A stretch of 64,000 nt of DNA from Caprella mutica. Its lineage: Eukaryota; Arthropoda; Malacostraca; Amphipoda; Caprellidae. Of the stretch, positions 46,991 to 58,419 are shown in pieces. Both the position numbers and the translations under genes were made by a program. The notes beneath the pieces are model-generated. The model made no database searches, was not told where the DNA came from, and saw only the letters and a program-made list of their open reading frames with translations. Location of the stretch: positions 31,478 through 95,477 of the forward strand of contig CANNZV010002510.1 of assembly GCA_947561585.1 (NCBI GenBank). Direction: 5' to 3'. Positions within the stretch are counted from its first letter, which is position 1, and each line of letters starts with the position of its first letter.

Positions 46991-48085
46991 ATGAATTACC
47001 CTCAAACAACTGATGGATTACCCTCTAACAACTGATGGATTACCCTCTAACAACTGATGGATTACCCTCAAACAACTGATGGATTACCCTCAAATAACTG
47101 ATGGATTACCCTCTAACAACTGATGGATTACCCTCAAACAACTGATGGATTAACCTCTAACAACTGATGGATTACCCTCTAACAACTGATGGATTACCCT
47201 CAAACAACTGATGGATTACCCTCAAATAACTGATGGATTACCCTCTAACAACTGATGGATTACCCTCAAACAACTGATGGATTACCCTCTAACAACTGAT
47301 GGATTACCCTCAAACAACTGATGGATTACCCTCAAACAACTGATGGATTACCCTCAAATAACTGATGGATTACCCTCTAACAACTGATGGATTACCCTCA
47401 AACAACTGATGGATTACCCTCTAATAACTGATGGATTACCCTCTAACAACTGATGGATTACCCTCAAACAACTGATGGATTACCCTCAAATAACTGATGG
47501 ATTACCCTCTAACAACTGATGGATTACCCTCAAACAACTGATGGATTACCCTCTAACAACTGATGGATTACCCTCTAACAACTGATGGATTACCCTCAAA
47601 CAACTGATGGATTACTCTCTAACAACTGATGGATTACCCTCTAACAACTGATGGATTACCCTCAAACAACTGATGGATTACCCTCTAACAACTGATGGAT
47701 TACCCTCTAACAACTGATGGATTACCCTCAAACAACTGATGGATTACCCTCAAATAACTGATGGATTACCCTCTAACAACTGATGGATTACCCTCAAACA
47801 ACTGATGGATTACCCTCTAATAACTGATGGATTACCCTCTAACAACTGATGGATTACCCTCAAACAACTGATGGATTACCCTCAAATAACTGATGGATTA
47901 CCCTCTAACAACTGATGGATTACCCTCAAACAACTGATGGATTACCCTCTAACAACTGATGGATTACCCTCAAACAACTGATGGATTACCCTTTAACAAC
48001 TGATGGATTACCCTCTAACAACTGATGGATTACCCTCTAACAACTAATGGGTTACCCTCAAACAACTGATGGGTTACCCGGGTAA
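46990..48085. repeat. 22-bp minisatellite, about 49 copies
   Basis: CAACTGATGGATTACCCTCT/A units. CTCTAA, CTCAAA and CAAATAA variants form a recurring order of several units, seen most clearly at 47060-47520. The last units change to GGGTTACCC and end in TTACCCGGGTAA. Confidence 0.98.
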
Positions 48086-48396
48086 CAGGCTTCTGTCTTA
48101 CAAGCGTTGCCATAGCAACCAACTCTGTTTGAAATTGTTGCTATTATTACGTATGCTATTAATTTAGGATTGTGATAATATGATTTTAAAATCATAGATC
48201 CATAAAATATTATGAACTTTAAAACTGATATAATTAAACAGTGTTGAATCGTTGTAAATATCATTTTATTTCATCTATGTTATTCTTAAGATCTATGATT
48301 TTAGAAGCTTATTGTCAAAACCCTCTTCATTACTATTATTTTTGATATTCGAGATTTGAAAAAAACGTTGAGTTAGTTATAAATATGCATTTTAGT
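48086..48396. other. AT-rich spacer, no gene
   Basis: Only an AT-rich spacer between two arrays. It contains a GTTGCCATAGCAAC palindrome at 48106-48119. Confidence 0.5.
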
Positions 48397-48842
48397 AGGC
48401 AAAAACAACCACCGATAGTTGTAAATAAAGTGCACAGTGAAGAGTTAAAACAACCACCAATAGTTGTAAATAAAGTACACAGTGAAGAGTTAAAACAACC
48501 ACCAATAGTTGTAAATAAAGTGCACAGTGAAGAGTTAAAACAACCACCGATAGTTGTAAATATAGTGCACAGTGAAGAGTTAAAACAATCACCAATAGTT
48601 GTAAATAAAGTGCACAGTGAAGAGTTAAAACAACCACCAATAGTTGTAAATAAAGTGCACAGTGAAGAGTTAAAACAATCACCAATAGTTGTAAATAAAG
48701 TGCACAGTAAAGGGTTAGAACAACCACCAATAGTTGTAAATAAAGTGCACAGTGAAGAGTTAAAACAACCACCAATAGTTGTAAATAAAGTGCACAGTAA
48801 AGGGTTAGAACAACCACCAATAGTTGTAAATAAAGTGCATAA
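48397..48842. repeat. 45-bp satellite, inverted second locus, 10 copies
   Basis: GTTGTAAATAAAGTGCACAG and GAAGAGTTAAAACAACCACC are the reverse complement of the 3212-5476 unit. Three units are diverged (AGTAAAGGGTTAGAACAACC) and alternate with standard ones at 48700-48840. Confidence 0.97.
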
Positions 48843-48884
48843 CTATAACGGGTATGCATAATGCTCATAACTTCGCCACCACTA

Positions 48885-49070
48885 CAATTAATTTTGACCA
48901 CCTTGAACTTTCATCCGATTGTTCCCAAAATATAATCAAATTGTTTCTGGATAATGGCCAATCGCCTCACCAAATTTCAGACAATTTAGTTGAATATTTT
49001 TTGAGTTATGAGAATTATAATATTACATATAATAAATATCGCTATTTAAAACATAACCTTTGCCAATTTT
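48885..49070 (-). repeat. dispersed GGTCA-type repeat (family E), inverted
   Basis: TTGACCACCTTGAACTTTCA, CCGATTGTTCCCAAAATATA, GGATAATGGCCAATCG and CACCAAATTTCAGACAATTT are the reverse-complement order of the blocks at 12505-12690 and 27228-27578. Confidence 0.75.
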
Positions 49071-49733
49071 GCTAAGGTAGTGAAGGGTCAAATTTATTTT
49101 GATAAACTAATTTTTCTCTTATTTTCGATCTTTAGTACCATTTGAAATTTACGTTTCCATATTTATTTCCAAGTTATTACTAAATTTTACGTTTCTATAT
49201 CATTTTTAACATTTAAATATTTCTTTAATGCAAAACGTTCATGCGGTTTCTCTATGAGTCACGACATCATAAACTTGTCTACATGACATTACAACGCCAT
49301 CTAGTGTTGGGTAAAGATACTATAAACTTATTATTCACATTTAATATCCTTTATATTTTACAAGTAATATATATTATTATTTTTCTAATGACAATCAATT
49401 CCATTATAAGTTTACAATAACATTTTTCTTGAATTGGTTATCATTTTGCTTTTCTCATTCATTTTGTAGTTCAGTGTTACAGTGACTGTGGTGCAGTGAG
49501 GTGGGGTGTGTCACTCCCGTGGAGTTACTCAACAACACAAATCTCACTCGGTTGTTTAAAAGGCGTAAACCACTGCTGTGCGTAGATCCACATCTTTAAT
49601 TGTCGACGCTAATTGCGCTCCACAATGTGGATTAGGTGATGGAAATGCACAGCTCCTGGGAACTGTTGTAAATTGGATAGATAAGATAGGAAGGAGAAAA
49701 TCTATCGATCGTGTTAATGCCCTGTGATATGTG
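49071..49733. other. AT-rich spacer, no gene
   Basis: No array or exon seen. A more GC-balanced piece at 49480-49640 (CAGTGACTGTGGTGCAGTGA) has no open frame of note. Confidence 0.5.
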
Positions 49734-50270
49734 TGTCAAATGCACTTTAGTGTGTCAAATGCACTTTAGTGTGTCAAATGCACTTTAGTGTGTTAAATTG
49801 ATGCACTTTAGTGTGTCAAATTAATGCACTTTAGTGTGTCAAATTGATGCACTTTAGTGTGTCAAATTGATGCACTTTAGTGTGTGAAATTGATGCACGT
49901 TAGTGTGATAAATTGATGCACTTTAGTGTGTCAAATTGATATACTTTAGTGTGTCAAATTGATATACTTTAGTGTGTCAAATTGATATACTTTAGTGTGT
50001 CAAATTGATATACTTTAGTGTGTCAAATTGATATACTTTAGTGTGTCAAATTGATATACTTTAGTGTGTCAAATTGATATACTTTAGTGTGTCAAATTGA
50101 TATACTTTAGTGTGTCAAATTGATATACTTTAGTGTGTCAAATTGATATACTTTAGTGTGTCAAATTGATATACTTTAGTGTGTCAAATTGATATACTTT
50201 AGTGTGTCAAATTGATATACTTTAGTGTGTCAAATTAATGCACTTTAGTGTGTTAATTTGACACACTTGT
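49733..50270. repeat. 19/23-bp minisatellite, about 23 copies
   Basis: The first units are 19 bp (TGTGTCAAATGCACTTTAG). Then a 4-bp TTGA insertion gives 23-bp units, first with GATGCACTTTAG and then a homogeneous block with GATATACTTTAG (49940-50225). The array records stepwise unit change. Confidence 0.97.
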
Positions 50271-50604
50271 AGGCAATTATAGATGCGTTATTTTCTGGGT
50301 AAATAATTAATTAATGCATTAAATTTAGGCAGAAGTTACTAAATATTTAATATTGGTATATTGACATGAAATTTTTAAGTTAGATTCGCACTAATTTGTG
50401 AGTTAAAATGATGCACATTTATTTACTCATTTGCTGATCTGAGGACGAAAAGGATATTCAAATAAATACACGTAAGTATATAATAAGAAATACATATCAT
50501 ATATATCAAATTAATTCACTATTTACTTTTACGAATAATTCTTCATTATCAAAAAATTGATTGGAAAAACTGAAGTATTTTATTTCTCATAAAATGAATC
50601 CTAA

Positions 50605-50945
50605 ACAGTGTACCTTGTAAACAGTGTACCTAGTACACAGTGTACCTAGTACACAGTGTACCTAGTACACAGTGTACCTAGTACACAGTGTACCTTGTAT
50701 ACAGTGTACCTTGTACACAGTGTACCTTGTATACAGTGTACCTTGTACACAGTGTACCTTGTACACAGTGTACCTTGTACACAGTGTACCTTGTATACAG
50801 TGTACCTTGTACACAGTGTACCTTGTATACAGTGTACCTTGTACACAGTGTACCTTGTACACAGTGTACCTAGTACACAGTGTGCCTAGTACACAGTGTA
50901 CCTAGTACACAGTGTGCCTAGTACACAGTGTACCCTGTATACACA
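50605..50945. repeat. 16-bp minisatellite, about 21 copies
   Basis: ACAGTGTACCTTGTAC units with CTAGTAC and TTGTATAC variants. The CTAGTAC type sits at both ends and the TTGTAC/TTGTATAC types in the middle. Open in many frames; none is coding. Confidence 0.97.
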
Positions 50946-51539
50946 TTAGTGCTAATTATTTGCATAATGAGTCCAGAAATAGCCAGTCTGCTCCCGTTAC
51001 AACAAAACACTGAGTATGTTTGATAGGCCGTGTACTCTAGTGTAGTTCACTGTAATGCAATTTCCTATAGACCTGTTTGGTGGAAAATTATTCTCCAGAC
51101 AATTAGTACTTGTGTATAGGTGCTATAAAAAATGATTATATGTTCACTCTATAAATTCAATAGAGTTGATGTTGAAACTCAATTCAGTTTCAATAATTTT
51201 ACCCCTTCTTTCTGTTCCTACAACAGTTTTTTCAAATTGATAAAATATAGTAAAATTTAGTGATAAAAACCATCTATTGAACTGATATCAGAATAATTTC
51301 CTATCCATGCTATCAGCTGCTTGTTAGCGTATTATTAGGTTAGTGTGACGGACAGACAGAAGCCGCTCTTATTGTAGTGTAGATTATATTCAATTCTAAA
51401 GCCTATATGCCACTATTTTCTACTTACCTCTTTTTCATATAAGAATTTACTGCTCCTCTTATACATATGAATAACTTTTATTACCTCTATAATGTATGCA
51501 GTCTATGAGATGAGAAGAACAGTAGAAACACTAGTGTAA
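50946..51539. other. unique-looking spacer, no gene
   Basis: AT-rich sequence without recognisable features between two minisatellites. Confidence 0.5.
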
Positions 51540-52155
51540 AACATGTACCTAGTGTAGAGATGTACCTTCAATTTACCTAGTGCAGTGATGTACCTTCAAT
51601 GTACCTAGTGTAGAGATGTACCTTCAATGTACCTAGTGCAGTGATGTACCTTCAATGTACCTAGTGCAGTGATGTACCTTCAATGTACCTAGTGTAGAGA
51701 TGCACCTTCAATGTACCTAGTGCAGTGATGTACCTTCAATGTACCTAGTGCAGAGATGTACCTTCAATGTACCTAGTGCAGTGATGTACCTTCAATGTAC
51801 CTAGTGCAGTGATGTACCTTCAATGTACCTAGTGCAGTGATGTACCTTCAATGTACCTAGTGCAGTGATGTACCTTCAATGTACCTAGTGCAGTGATGTA
51901 CCTTCAATGTACCTAGTGCAGTGATGTACCTTCAATGTACCTAGTGCAGTGATGTACCTTCAATGTACCTAGTGCAGTGATGTACCTTCAATGTACCTAG
52001 TGCAGTGATGTACCTTCAATGTACCTAGTGCAGTGATGTACCTTCAATGTACCTAGTGCAGTGATGTACCTTCAATGTACCTAGTGCAGAGATGTACCTT
52101 CAATGTACCTAGTGCAGTGATGTACCTTCAATGTACCTAGTGCAGTGATGTACTC
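51540..52155. repeat. 28-bp minisatellite, about 22 copies
   Basis: GTACCTAGTGCAGTGATG then TACCTTCAAT. GTAGAGATG variants cluster at the left end; the centre (51770-52080) is homogeneous. Confidence 0.97.
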
Positions 52156-52580
52156 GCAATGTACTTTTAATGTATCAATATGATATATATAATATTAATG
52201 CTTTTATATTGGCTTTTTTATGAACAAATTATATAAATAGCATAATTTTTCCAATTCATGAAATAAGAAAGATTGCTTTACCACAAAAATAATTGAAGTT
52301 TCATTAAATATCTTACAGAAAATTATTCGAAAAGTCAAAATTATTGATTCGAAGTCAATATACACACAGAAACATCATAGTCGTTATTTCTAATAATTTT
52401 AAGAAAATATCTCTTCTTAAAAGCGCATATGGCGCCTGAGAAGTAAATAAAGTGGTTAATAAATTAAGTTGTGATACACTAGAACATCCTTGACCTCACA
52501 GTTATGACTGCTATATTATTTTATTCTGAAACATAAGAAGTAAGGAGAAGAATTATTAACAGTTATTTGATATAACAGAC
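52156..52580. other. AT-rich spacer, no gene
   Basis: No array, exon or MITE recognised. Confidence 0.5.
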
Positions 52581-52581
52581 T

Positions 52582-53776
52582 GAAAAGATCCTTCCTAGCC
52601 ACTACACGGTACACTGAAAAGATCCTTCCTAGCCACTACACGGTACACTGAAAAGATCCTTCCTAGCCACTACACGGTACACTGAAAAGATCCTTCCTAG
52701 CCACTACACGGTACACTGAAAAGATCCTTCCTAGCCACTACACGGTACACTGAAAAGATCCTTCCTAGCCACTACACGGTACACTGAAAAGATCCTTCCT
52801 AGCCACTACACGGTACACTGAAAAGATCCTTCCTAGCCACTACACGGTACACTGAAAAGATCCTTCCTAGCCACTACACGGTACACTGAAAAGATCCTTC
52901 CTAGCCACTACACGGTACACTGAAAAGATCCTTCCTAGCCACTACACGGTACACTGAAAAGATCCTTCCTAGCCACTACACGGTACACTGAAAAGATCCT
53001 TCCTAGCCACTACACGGTACACTGAAAAGATCCTTCCTAGCCACTACACGGTACACTGAAAAGATCCTTCCTAGCCACTACACGGTACACTGAAAAGATC
53101 CTTCCTAGCCACTACACGGTACACTGAAAAGATCCTTCCTAGCCACTACACGGTACACTGAAAAGATCCTTCCTAGCCACTACACGGTACACTGAAAAGA
53201 TCCTTCCTAGCCACTACACGGTACACTGAAAAGATCCTTCCTAGCCACTACACGGTACACTGAAAAGATCCTTCCTAGCCACTACACGGTACACTGAAAA
53301 GATCCTTCCTAGCCACTACACGGTACACTGAAAAGATCCTTCCTAGCCACTACACGGTACACTGAAAAGATCCTTCCTAGCCACTGCACGGTACACTGAA
53401 AATATCCTTCCTAGCCACTACACGGTACACTGAAAAGATCCTTCCTAGCCACTGCACGGTACACTGAAAATATCCTTCCTAGCCACTACACGGTACACTG
53501 AAAAGATCCTTCCTAGCCACTGCACGGTACACTGAAAAGATCCTTCCTAGCCACTACACGGTACACTGAAAAGATCCTTCCTAGCCACTTCACGGTACAC
53601 TGAAAAGATCCTTCCTAGCCACTACACGGTACACTGAAAAGATCCTTCCTAGTCACTACACGTTACACTGAAAATATCCTTCCCAGCCACTACACGGTAC
53701 ACTGAAAAGATCCTTCCTAGTCACTACACGGTACACTGAAAATATCCTTCCCAGCCACTACACGGTACACTGAAAT
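52582..53776. repeat. 34-bp satellite, about 35 copies, variants only at right end
   Basis: ACACTGAAAAGATCCTTCCT then AGCCACTACACGGT. About 23 successive units from 52610 are identical by eye. Variants (CACTGCACGG, AAAATATCC, AGTCACTAC, CCCAGCC) occur only from about 53380 rightwards. Confidence 0.98.
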
Positions 53777-53794
53777 TGTAACATGTTCAGATCA

Positions 53795-54262
53795 CTAATC
53801 ACTGTTTCAACTCACTACTCACTGTCTCAACTCACTACTCACTGTCTCAACTCACTACTCACTGTCTCAACTCACTACTCACTGTCTCAACTCACTACTC
53901 ACTGTCTCAACTCACTACTCACTGTCTCAACTCACTACTCACTGTCTCAACTCACTACTCACTGTCTCAACTCACTACTCACTGTCCCAACTCACTATTT
54001 ACTGTCTCAACTCACTATTTACTGTCTCAACTCACTACTCACTGTCTCAACTCACCATTCACTGTCTCAACTCACTACTCACTGTCTCAACTCACCATTC
54101 ACTGTCTCAACTCACTACTCACTGTCTCAACTCACTACTCACTGTCTCAACTCACTATTTACTGTCTCAACTCACTATTTACTGTCTCAACTCACTACTC
54201 ACTGTCTCAACTCACCATTCACTGTCTCAACTCACTACTCACTGTCTCAACTCACTATTGGG
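53795..54262. repeat. 20-bp minisatellite, about 23 copies
   Basis: CTCACTACTCACTGTCTCAA units with ACTATTTACTG and ACCATTCACTG variants in the right half. It abuts the previous array with only about 20 bp between. The 218-codon frame over it is an artefact. Confidence 0.97.
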
Positions 54263-54529
54263 AATCTCTCACTCTTGGATTTTCTCTTCCAAATTTCTAT
54301 GTTTACAAATCATTCAAAGAAAAAGAAGGAATTGGAAATTTGTAAAGTCAATTTGCTTAAGAGACTCACTTCAAAGTTGATTGGAATTATAACATTTATT
54401 TGCATTGATTTTCTCCTATTCAAAATTATCTCGAAATAAACGAAACAACGCGACATAGCAACCGATTCCAATATAGATCCATCTGGTTCCAATTTGAAAT
54501 CTGATTCCTCCGAGATTTGATGGAGAGCA

Positions 54530-55568
54530 ATTAGGCTGAGTATGACGTCACTGGAGCAATTAGGCAGAGTGTGACGTCACTAGAGCAATTAGGCAGAGTG
54601 TGACGTCACTGGAACAATTAGGCTGAGTGTGACGTCACTGGAGCAATTAGGCAGAGTGTGACGTCACTGGAGCAATTAGGCAGAGTGTGACGTCACTGTA
54701 GCAATTACGCAGAGTGTGACGTTACTGATGCAATTAGGTAGAGTGTGACGTTACTGGAACAATTAGGCAGAGTGTGACGTCACTGATGCAATTAGGTAGA
54801 CTGTGACGTTACTGGAACAATTAGGCAGAGTGTGACGTTACTGGAACAATTAGGCAGAGTGTGACGTTCCTGGAACAATTAGGTAGAGTGTGACGTTACT
54901 GGAACAATTAGGCAGAGTGTGACGTTACTAGAACAATTAGGCAGAGTGTGACATTCCTGGAACAATTAGGAAGAGTGTGACGTTACTGATGCAATTAGGT
55001 AGAGTGTGACGTTACTGGACCAAGTAGGCAGAGTGTGACGTCACTGGAGCAATTAGGTAGAGTGTGACGTTACTGGAGCAATTAGGCAGAGTGTGACATC
55101 ACTGTAGCAATTAGGCAGAGTGTGACGTCCCTGGAGCAATTAGGCAGAGTGTGACGTCACTGGAACAATTAGGCAGAGTGTGACGTCCCTGGAGCAGTTA
55201 GGCAGAGTGTGACGGTACTGGAACAATTAGGTAGAGTGTGACGTTACTGGAACAATTAGGCAGAGTGTGACGTTACTGGAACAATTAGGCAGAGTGTGAC
55301 GTTCCTGGAACAATTAGGCAGAGTGTGACGTTACTGATGCAATTAGGTAGAGTATGACGTCACTGGAGCAATTAGGCAGAGTGTGACGTCACTGGAACAA
55401 TTAGGCAGAGTGTGACGTCACTGGAGCAATTAGGCAGAGTGTGACGTTACTGGAACAATTAGGCAGAGTGTGACGTTTCTGGAACAATTAGGCAGAGTGT
55501 GACGTTACTGGAACAATTAGGCAGAGTGTGACGTCACTGGAACAATTAGGCAGAGTGTGACGTCACGA
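54530..55568. repeat. 29-bp minisatellite rich in TGACGTCA, about 36 copies
   Basis: GAGCAATTAGGCAGAGTGTG then ACGTCACTG. The palindrome TGACGTCA is intact in roughly a third of units; others read TGACGTTA or TGACGTCC/TTCC. Blocks of GACGTTACTGGAACA and GACGTCACTGGAGCA types alternate. Confidence 0.97.
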
Positions 55569-55739
55569 CAACTGTGCCCCTAAATCATTGAATACAAACG
55601 CGATGTAATAGGATCTGTTTTCCATAAAATTCTATATCATTGTAAATGTAAAGGAGCAATCAGAGTAAGTGGTTATAAGCCTACGAGTTACACGGTAGGG
55701 ATAGACCTTTATAGTCCACAAATAGAGGTTATCAAATAT

Positions 55740-56648
55740 GACAACATGTTATTATGTGTATCAACATGTTATTATGTGTATCAACATGTTATTATATGTA
55801 GCAACATGTTATTATGTGTAGCAACATGTTATTATGTGCATCAACATGTTATTATGTGTAGCAACATGTTACTATGTGTATCAACATGTTATTATGTGCA
55901 TCAACATGTTATTATGTGTAGCAACATGTTACTATGTGTATCAACATGTTATTATGTGCATCAACATGTTATTATGTGTAGCAACATGTTACTATGTGTA
56001 TCAACATGTTATTATGTGTATCAACATGTTATTATGTGTATCAACATGTTATTATGTGTAGCAACATGTTATTATGTGTATCAACATGTTATTATGTGTA
56101 TCAACATGTTATTATGTGTATCAACATGTTATTATGTGTATCAACATGTTATTATGTGTATCAACATGTTATTATGTGTATCAACATGTTATTATGTGTA
56201 TCAACATGTTATTATGTGTATCAACATGTTATTATGTGTATCAACATGTTATTATGTGTATCAACATGTTATTATGTGTATCAACATGTTATTATGTGTA
56301 GCAACATGTTATTATGTGCATCAACATGTTATTATGTGTAGCAACATGTTATTATGTGCATCAACATGTTATTATGTGTATCAACATGTTATTATGTGTA
56401 TCAACATGTTATTATGTGTAGCAACATGTTATTATGTGTAGCAACATGTTATTATGTGCATCAACATGTTATTATGTGTATCAACATGTTATTATGTGCA
56501 TCAACATGTTATTATGTGTAGCAACATGTTATTATGTGTAGCAACATGTTATTATGTGTAGCAACATGTTATTATGTGTATCAACATGTTATTATGTGTA
56601 GCAACATGTTATTATGTGCATCAACATGTTATTATGTGTAGCAACCTC
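55740..56648. repeat. 20-bp minisatellite, about 45 copies
   Basis: CAACATGTTATTATGTGTAT with GTAG and GCAT variants. A 60-bp higher-order unit repeats three times at about 55838-56000; 56080-56300 is a block of identical 20-mers. Long open frames (231 codons and others) are artefacts. Confidence 0.98.
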
Positions 56649-56669
56649 TTTTTTGGTCATTCTCTGAGT

Positions 56670-57370
56670 ATGGAATATCCCATGATTTATTGGTGTACTG
56701 TGTGGAATATCCCATGATTTATTGGTGTACTGTGTGGAATATCCCATGATTTATTGGTGTACTGTGTGGAATATCCCATGATTTATTGATGTACTGTGTG
56801 GAATATCCCATGATTTATTGATGTACTGTGTGGAATATCCCATGATTTATTGGTGTACTGTGTGGAATATCCCATGATTTATTGATGTACTGTGTGGAAT
56901 ATCCCATGATTTATTGATGTACTGTGTGGAATATCCCATGATTTATTGGTGTACTGTGTGGAATATCCCATGATTTATTGATGTACTGTGTGGAATATCC
57001 CATGATTTATTGATGTACTGTGTGGAATATCCCATGATTTATTGATGTACTGTGTGGAATATCCCATGATTTATTGGTGTACTGTGTGGAATATCCCATG
57101 ATTTATTGATGTACTGTGTGGAATATCCCATGATTTATTGATGTACTGTGTGGAATATCCCATGATTTATTGATGTACTGTGTGGAATATCCCATGATTT
57201 ATTGGTGTACTGTGTGGAATATCCCATGATTTATTGATGTACTGTGTGGAATATCCCATGATTTATTGATGTACTGTGTGGAATATCCCATGATCTATTG
57301 ATGTACTGTGTGGAATATCCCATGATTTATTGATGTACTGTGTGGAATATCCCATGATTTATTGATGTCC
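56670..57370. repeat. 32-bp minisatellite, about 22 copies
   Basis: TGGAATATCCCATGATTTAT then TGATGTACTGTG. TGGTGTACTG units recur among TGATGTACTG units, three or four apart at 56850-57220, as a higher-order repeat. Confidence 0.97.
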
Positions 57371-57499
57371 TATAAACTGCCAGGCAGAAAATTGTCATTC
57401 ATTTGACTTTTTACAACATTATTTGGTTATAAAACTCATGCTAACAGCGTTTTTATTTATAAAAAAATGGCGTTTGTCCTTTGTGTTGAAGTTTAGGGA

Positions 57500-57880
57500 A
57501 CATTACTTGCTGTATTAGCTGTTCTGCAGTTTGTTGTATCCGCTAGTTTGTTGTACTGGACACTTTATGGCTGTTTGATGACCAGGCAGAGGTTTGGGAT
57601 GCGGCACGCCCTCCGGGTGCCACATGTACATCGTTTTTAAAAGATTTTTTCTCTTAATTTACTCCATTTATAATTATTTGACAATATATTTTAACTATGT
57701 ATTATTGGAATTGGTAAAGTTATAAATTAATTTATAGGATTAAAATGTTCTTAGAACGTGTTTAATAAACTGTTTTTATGCAAATATTGTTTTTTTCCGT
57801 TTGGTAGTTTTCCGCTTTGGCAATTTTCTGGCAGGTAATTTTCCGTGTAGCGAATTATCAGGGCTCAATAAATTTCCTCT
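57500..57880. mobile_element. MULE-like terminal remnant
   Basis: AGTTTGTTGTATCCGCTAG and GTTTGTTGTACTGGACAC match the sub-terminal TTTGTTGTATCC...AGTTTGTTGTACTG of the MULE at 26330-26360. Downstream lie short TTTTCCG(T/C)... units (CCGTTTGGTAGTTTTCCGC, TTTTCTGGCAGG, TTTTCCGTGTAGCG), resembling a decayed terminal array. Confidence 0.5.
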
Positions 57881-58256
57881 GAAATAATTAAAAGATAACT
57901 AATTTAATGACGTTACTGGGCGGTGATTTAATTACTCTTCTGCTTTTCAGGCCTTTTATTTTTGCAATAAAGGAAGCTACAAAATTGAATGAGGCGTAGC
58001 TAATGAAATCATCACCTTTTTATAGTTTCTAAATTCATTGAATTGAAAATAAAAAGAATATTCTAAAAAATGGTGTTTGTTAGATAGTTAAATATTGACA
58101 ATGTGCTATTTTTTATTTGTTATCGTATCAATTTGAGTTACAAATTAAATTTTTTGCCAGATTTTTATCGATCAATTTTTTTTAGTTTTTTTTCTACAAT
58201 TAAATTCTTTTCATATTGTCATTCATTATTATATGTAACTCACTAAATATTCATTT

Positions 58257-58414
58257 TGATAATGTTTTCGAGTTATCGGACGGTTTCTAATTTTCGATCA
58301 AATCAGAAAAAAATATATGATAATTTAAATAACAGTTAAATTATTATTACTATATTCTAATTATACAATATGATCAAAAATTTGAAACTGTTTGAGAAAC
58401 CAGAACTTACCTAA
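58257..58414 (+). mobile_element. MITE family B, copy B20
   Basis: GTTTTCGAGTTATCGGACGG on the left, GAAACCAGAACTTACCTA on the right; inner TIRs TAATTTTCGATCAAATC and GATCAAAAATTTGAAA. Confidence 0.78.
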
Positions 58415-58419
58415 AATAG

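Noticed and set aside
53783..54439. 218-codon frame of THYSLSQL-type repeats
   Set aside because: Product of a 20-bp array with no stop in any phase of the unit; the tail after the array is ordinary AT-rich DNA.
55746..56441. 231-codon frame with CYYVYQHVIM-type repeats
   Set aside because: Same cause as other 20-bp arrays; several overlapping frames are open.
46990..57370. Possible CRISPR arrays
   Set aside because: Units are contiguous, with no unique spacers between repeats, and the host is a eukaryote.
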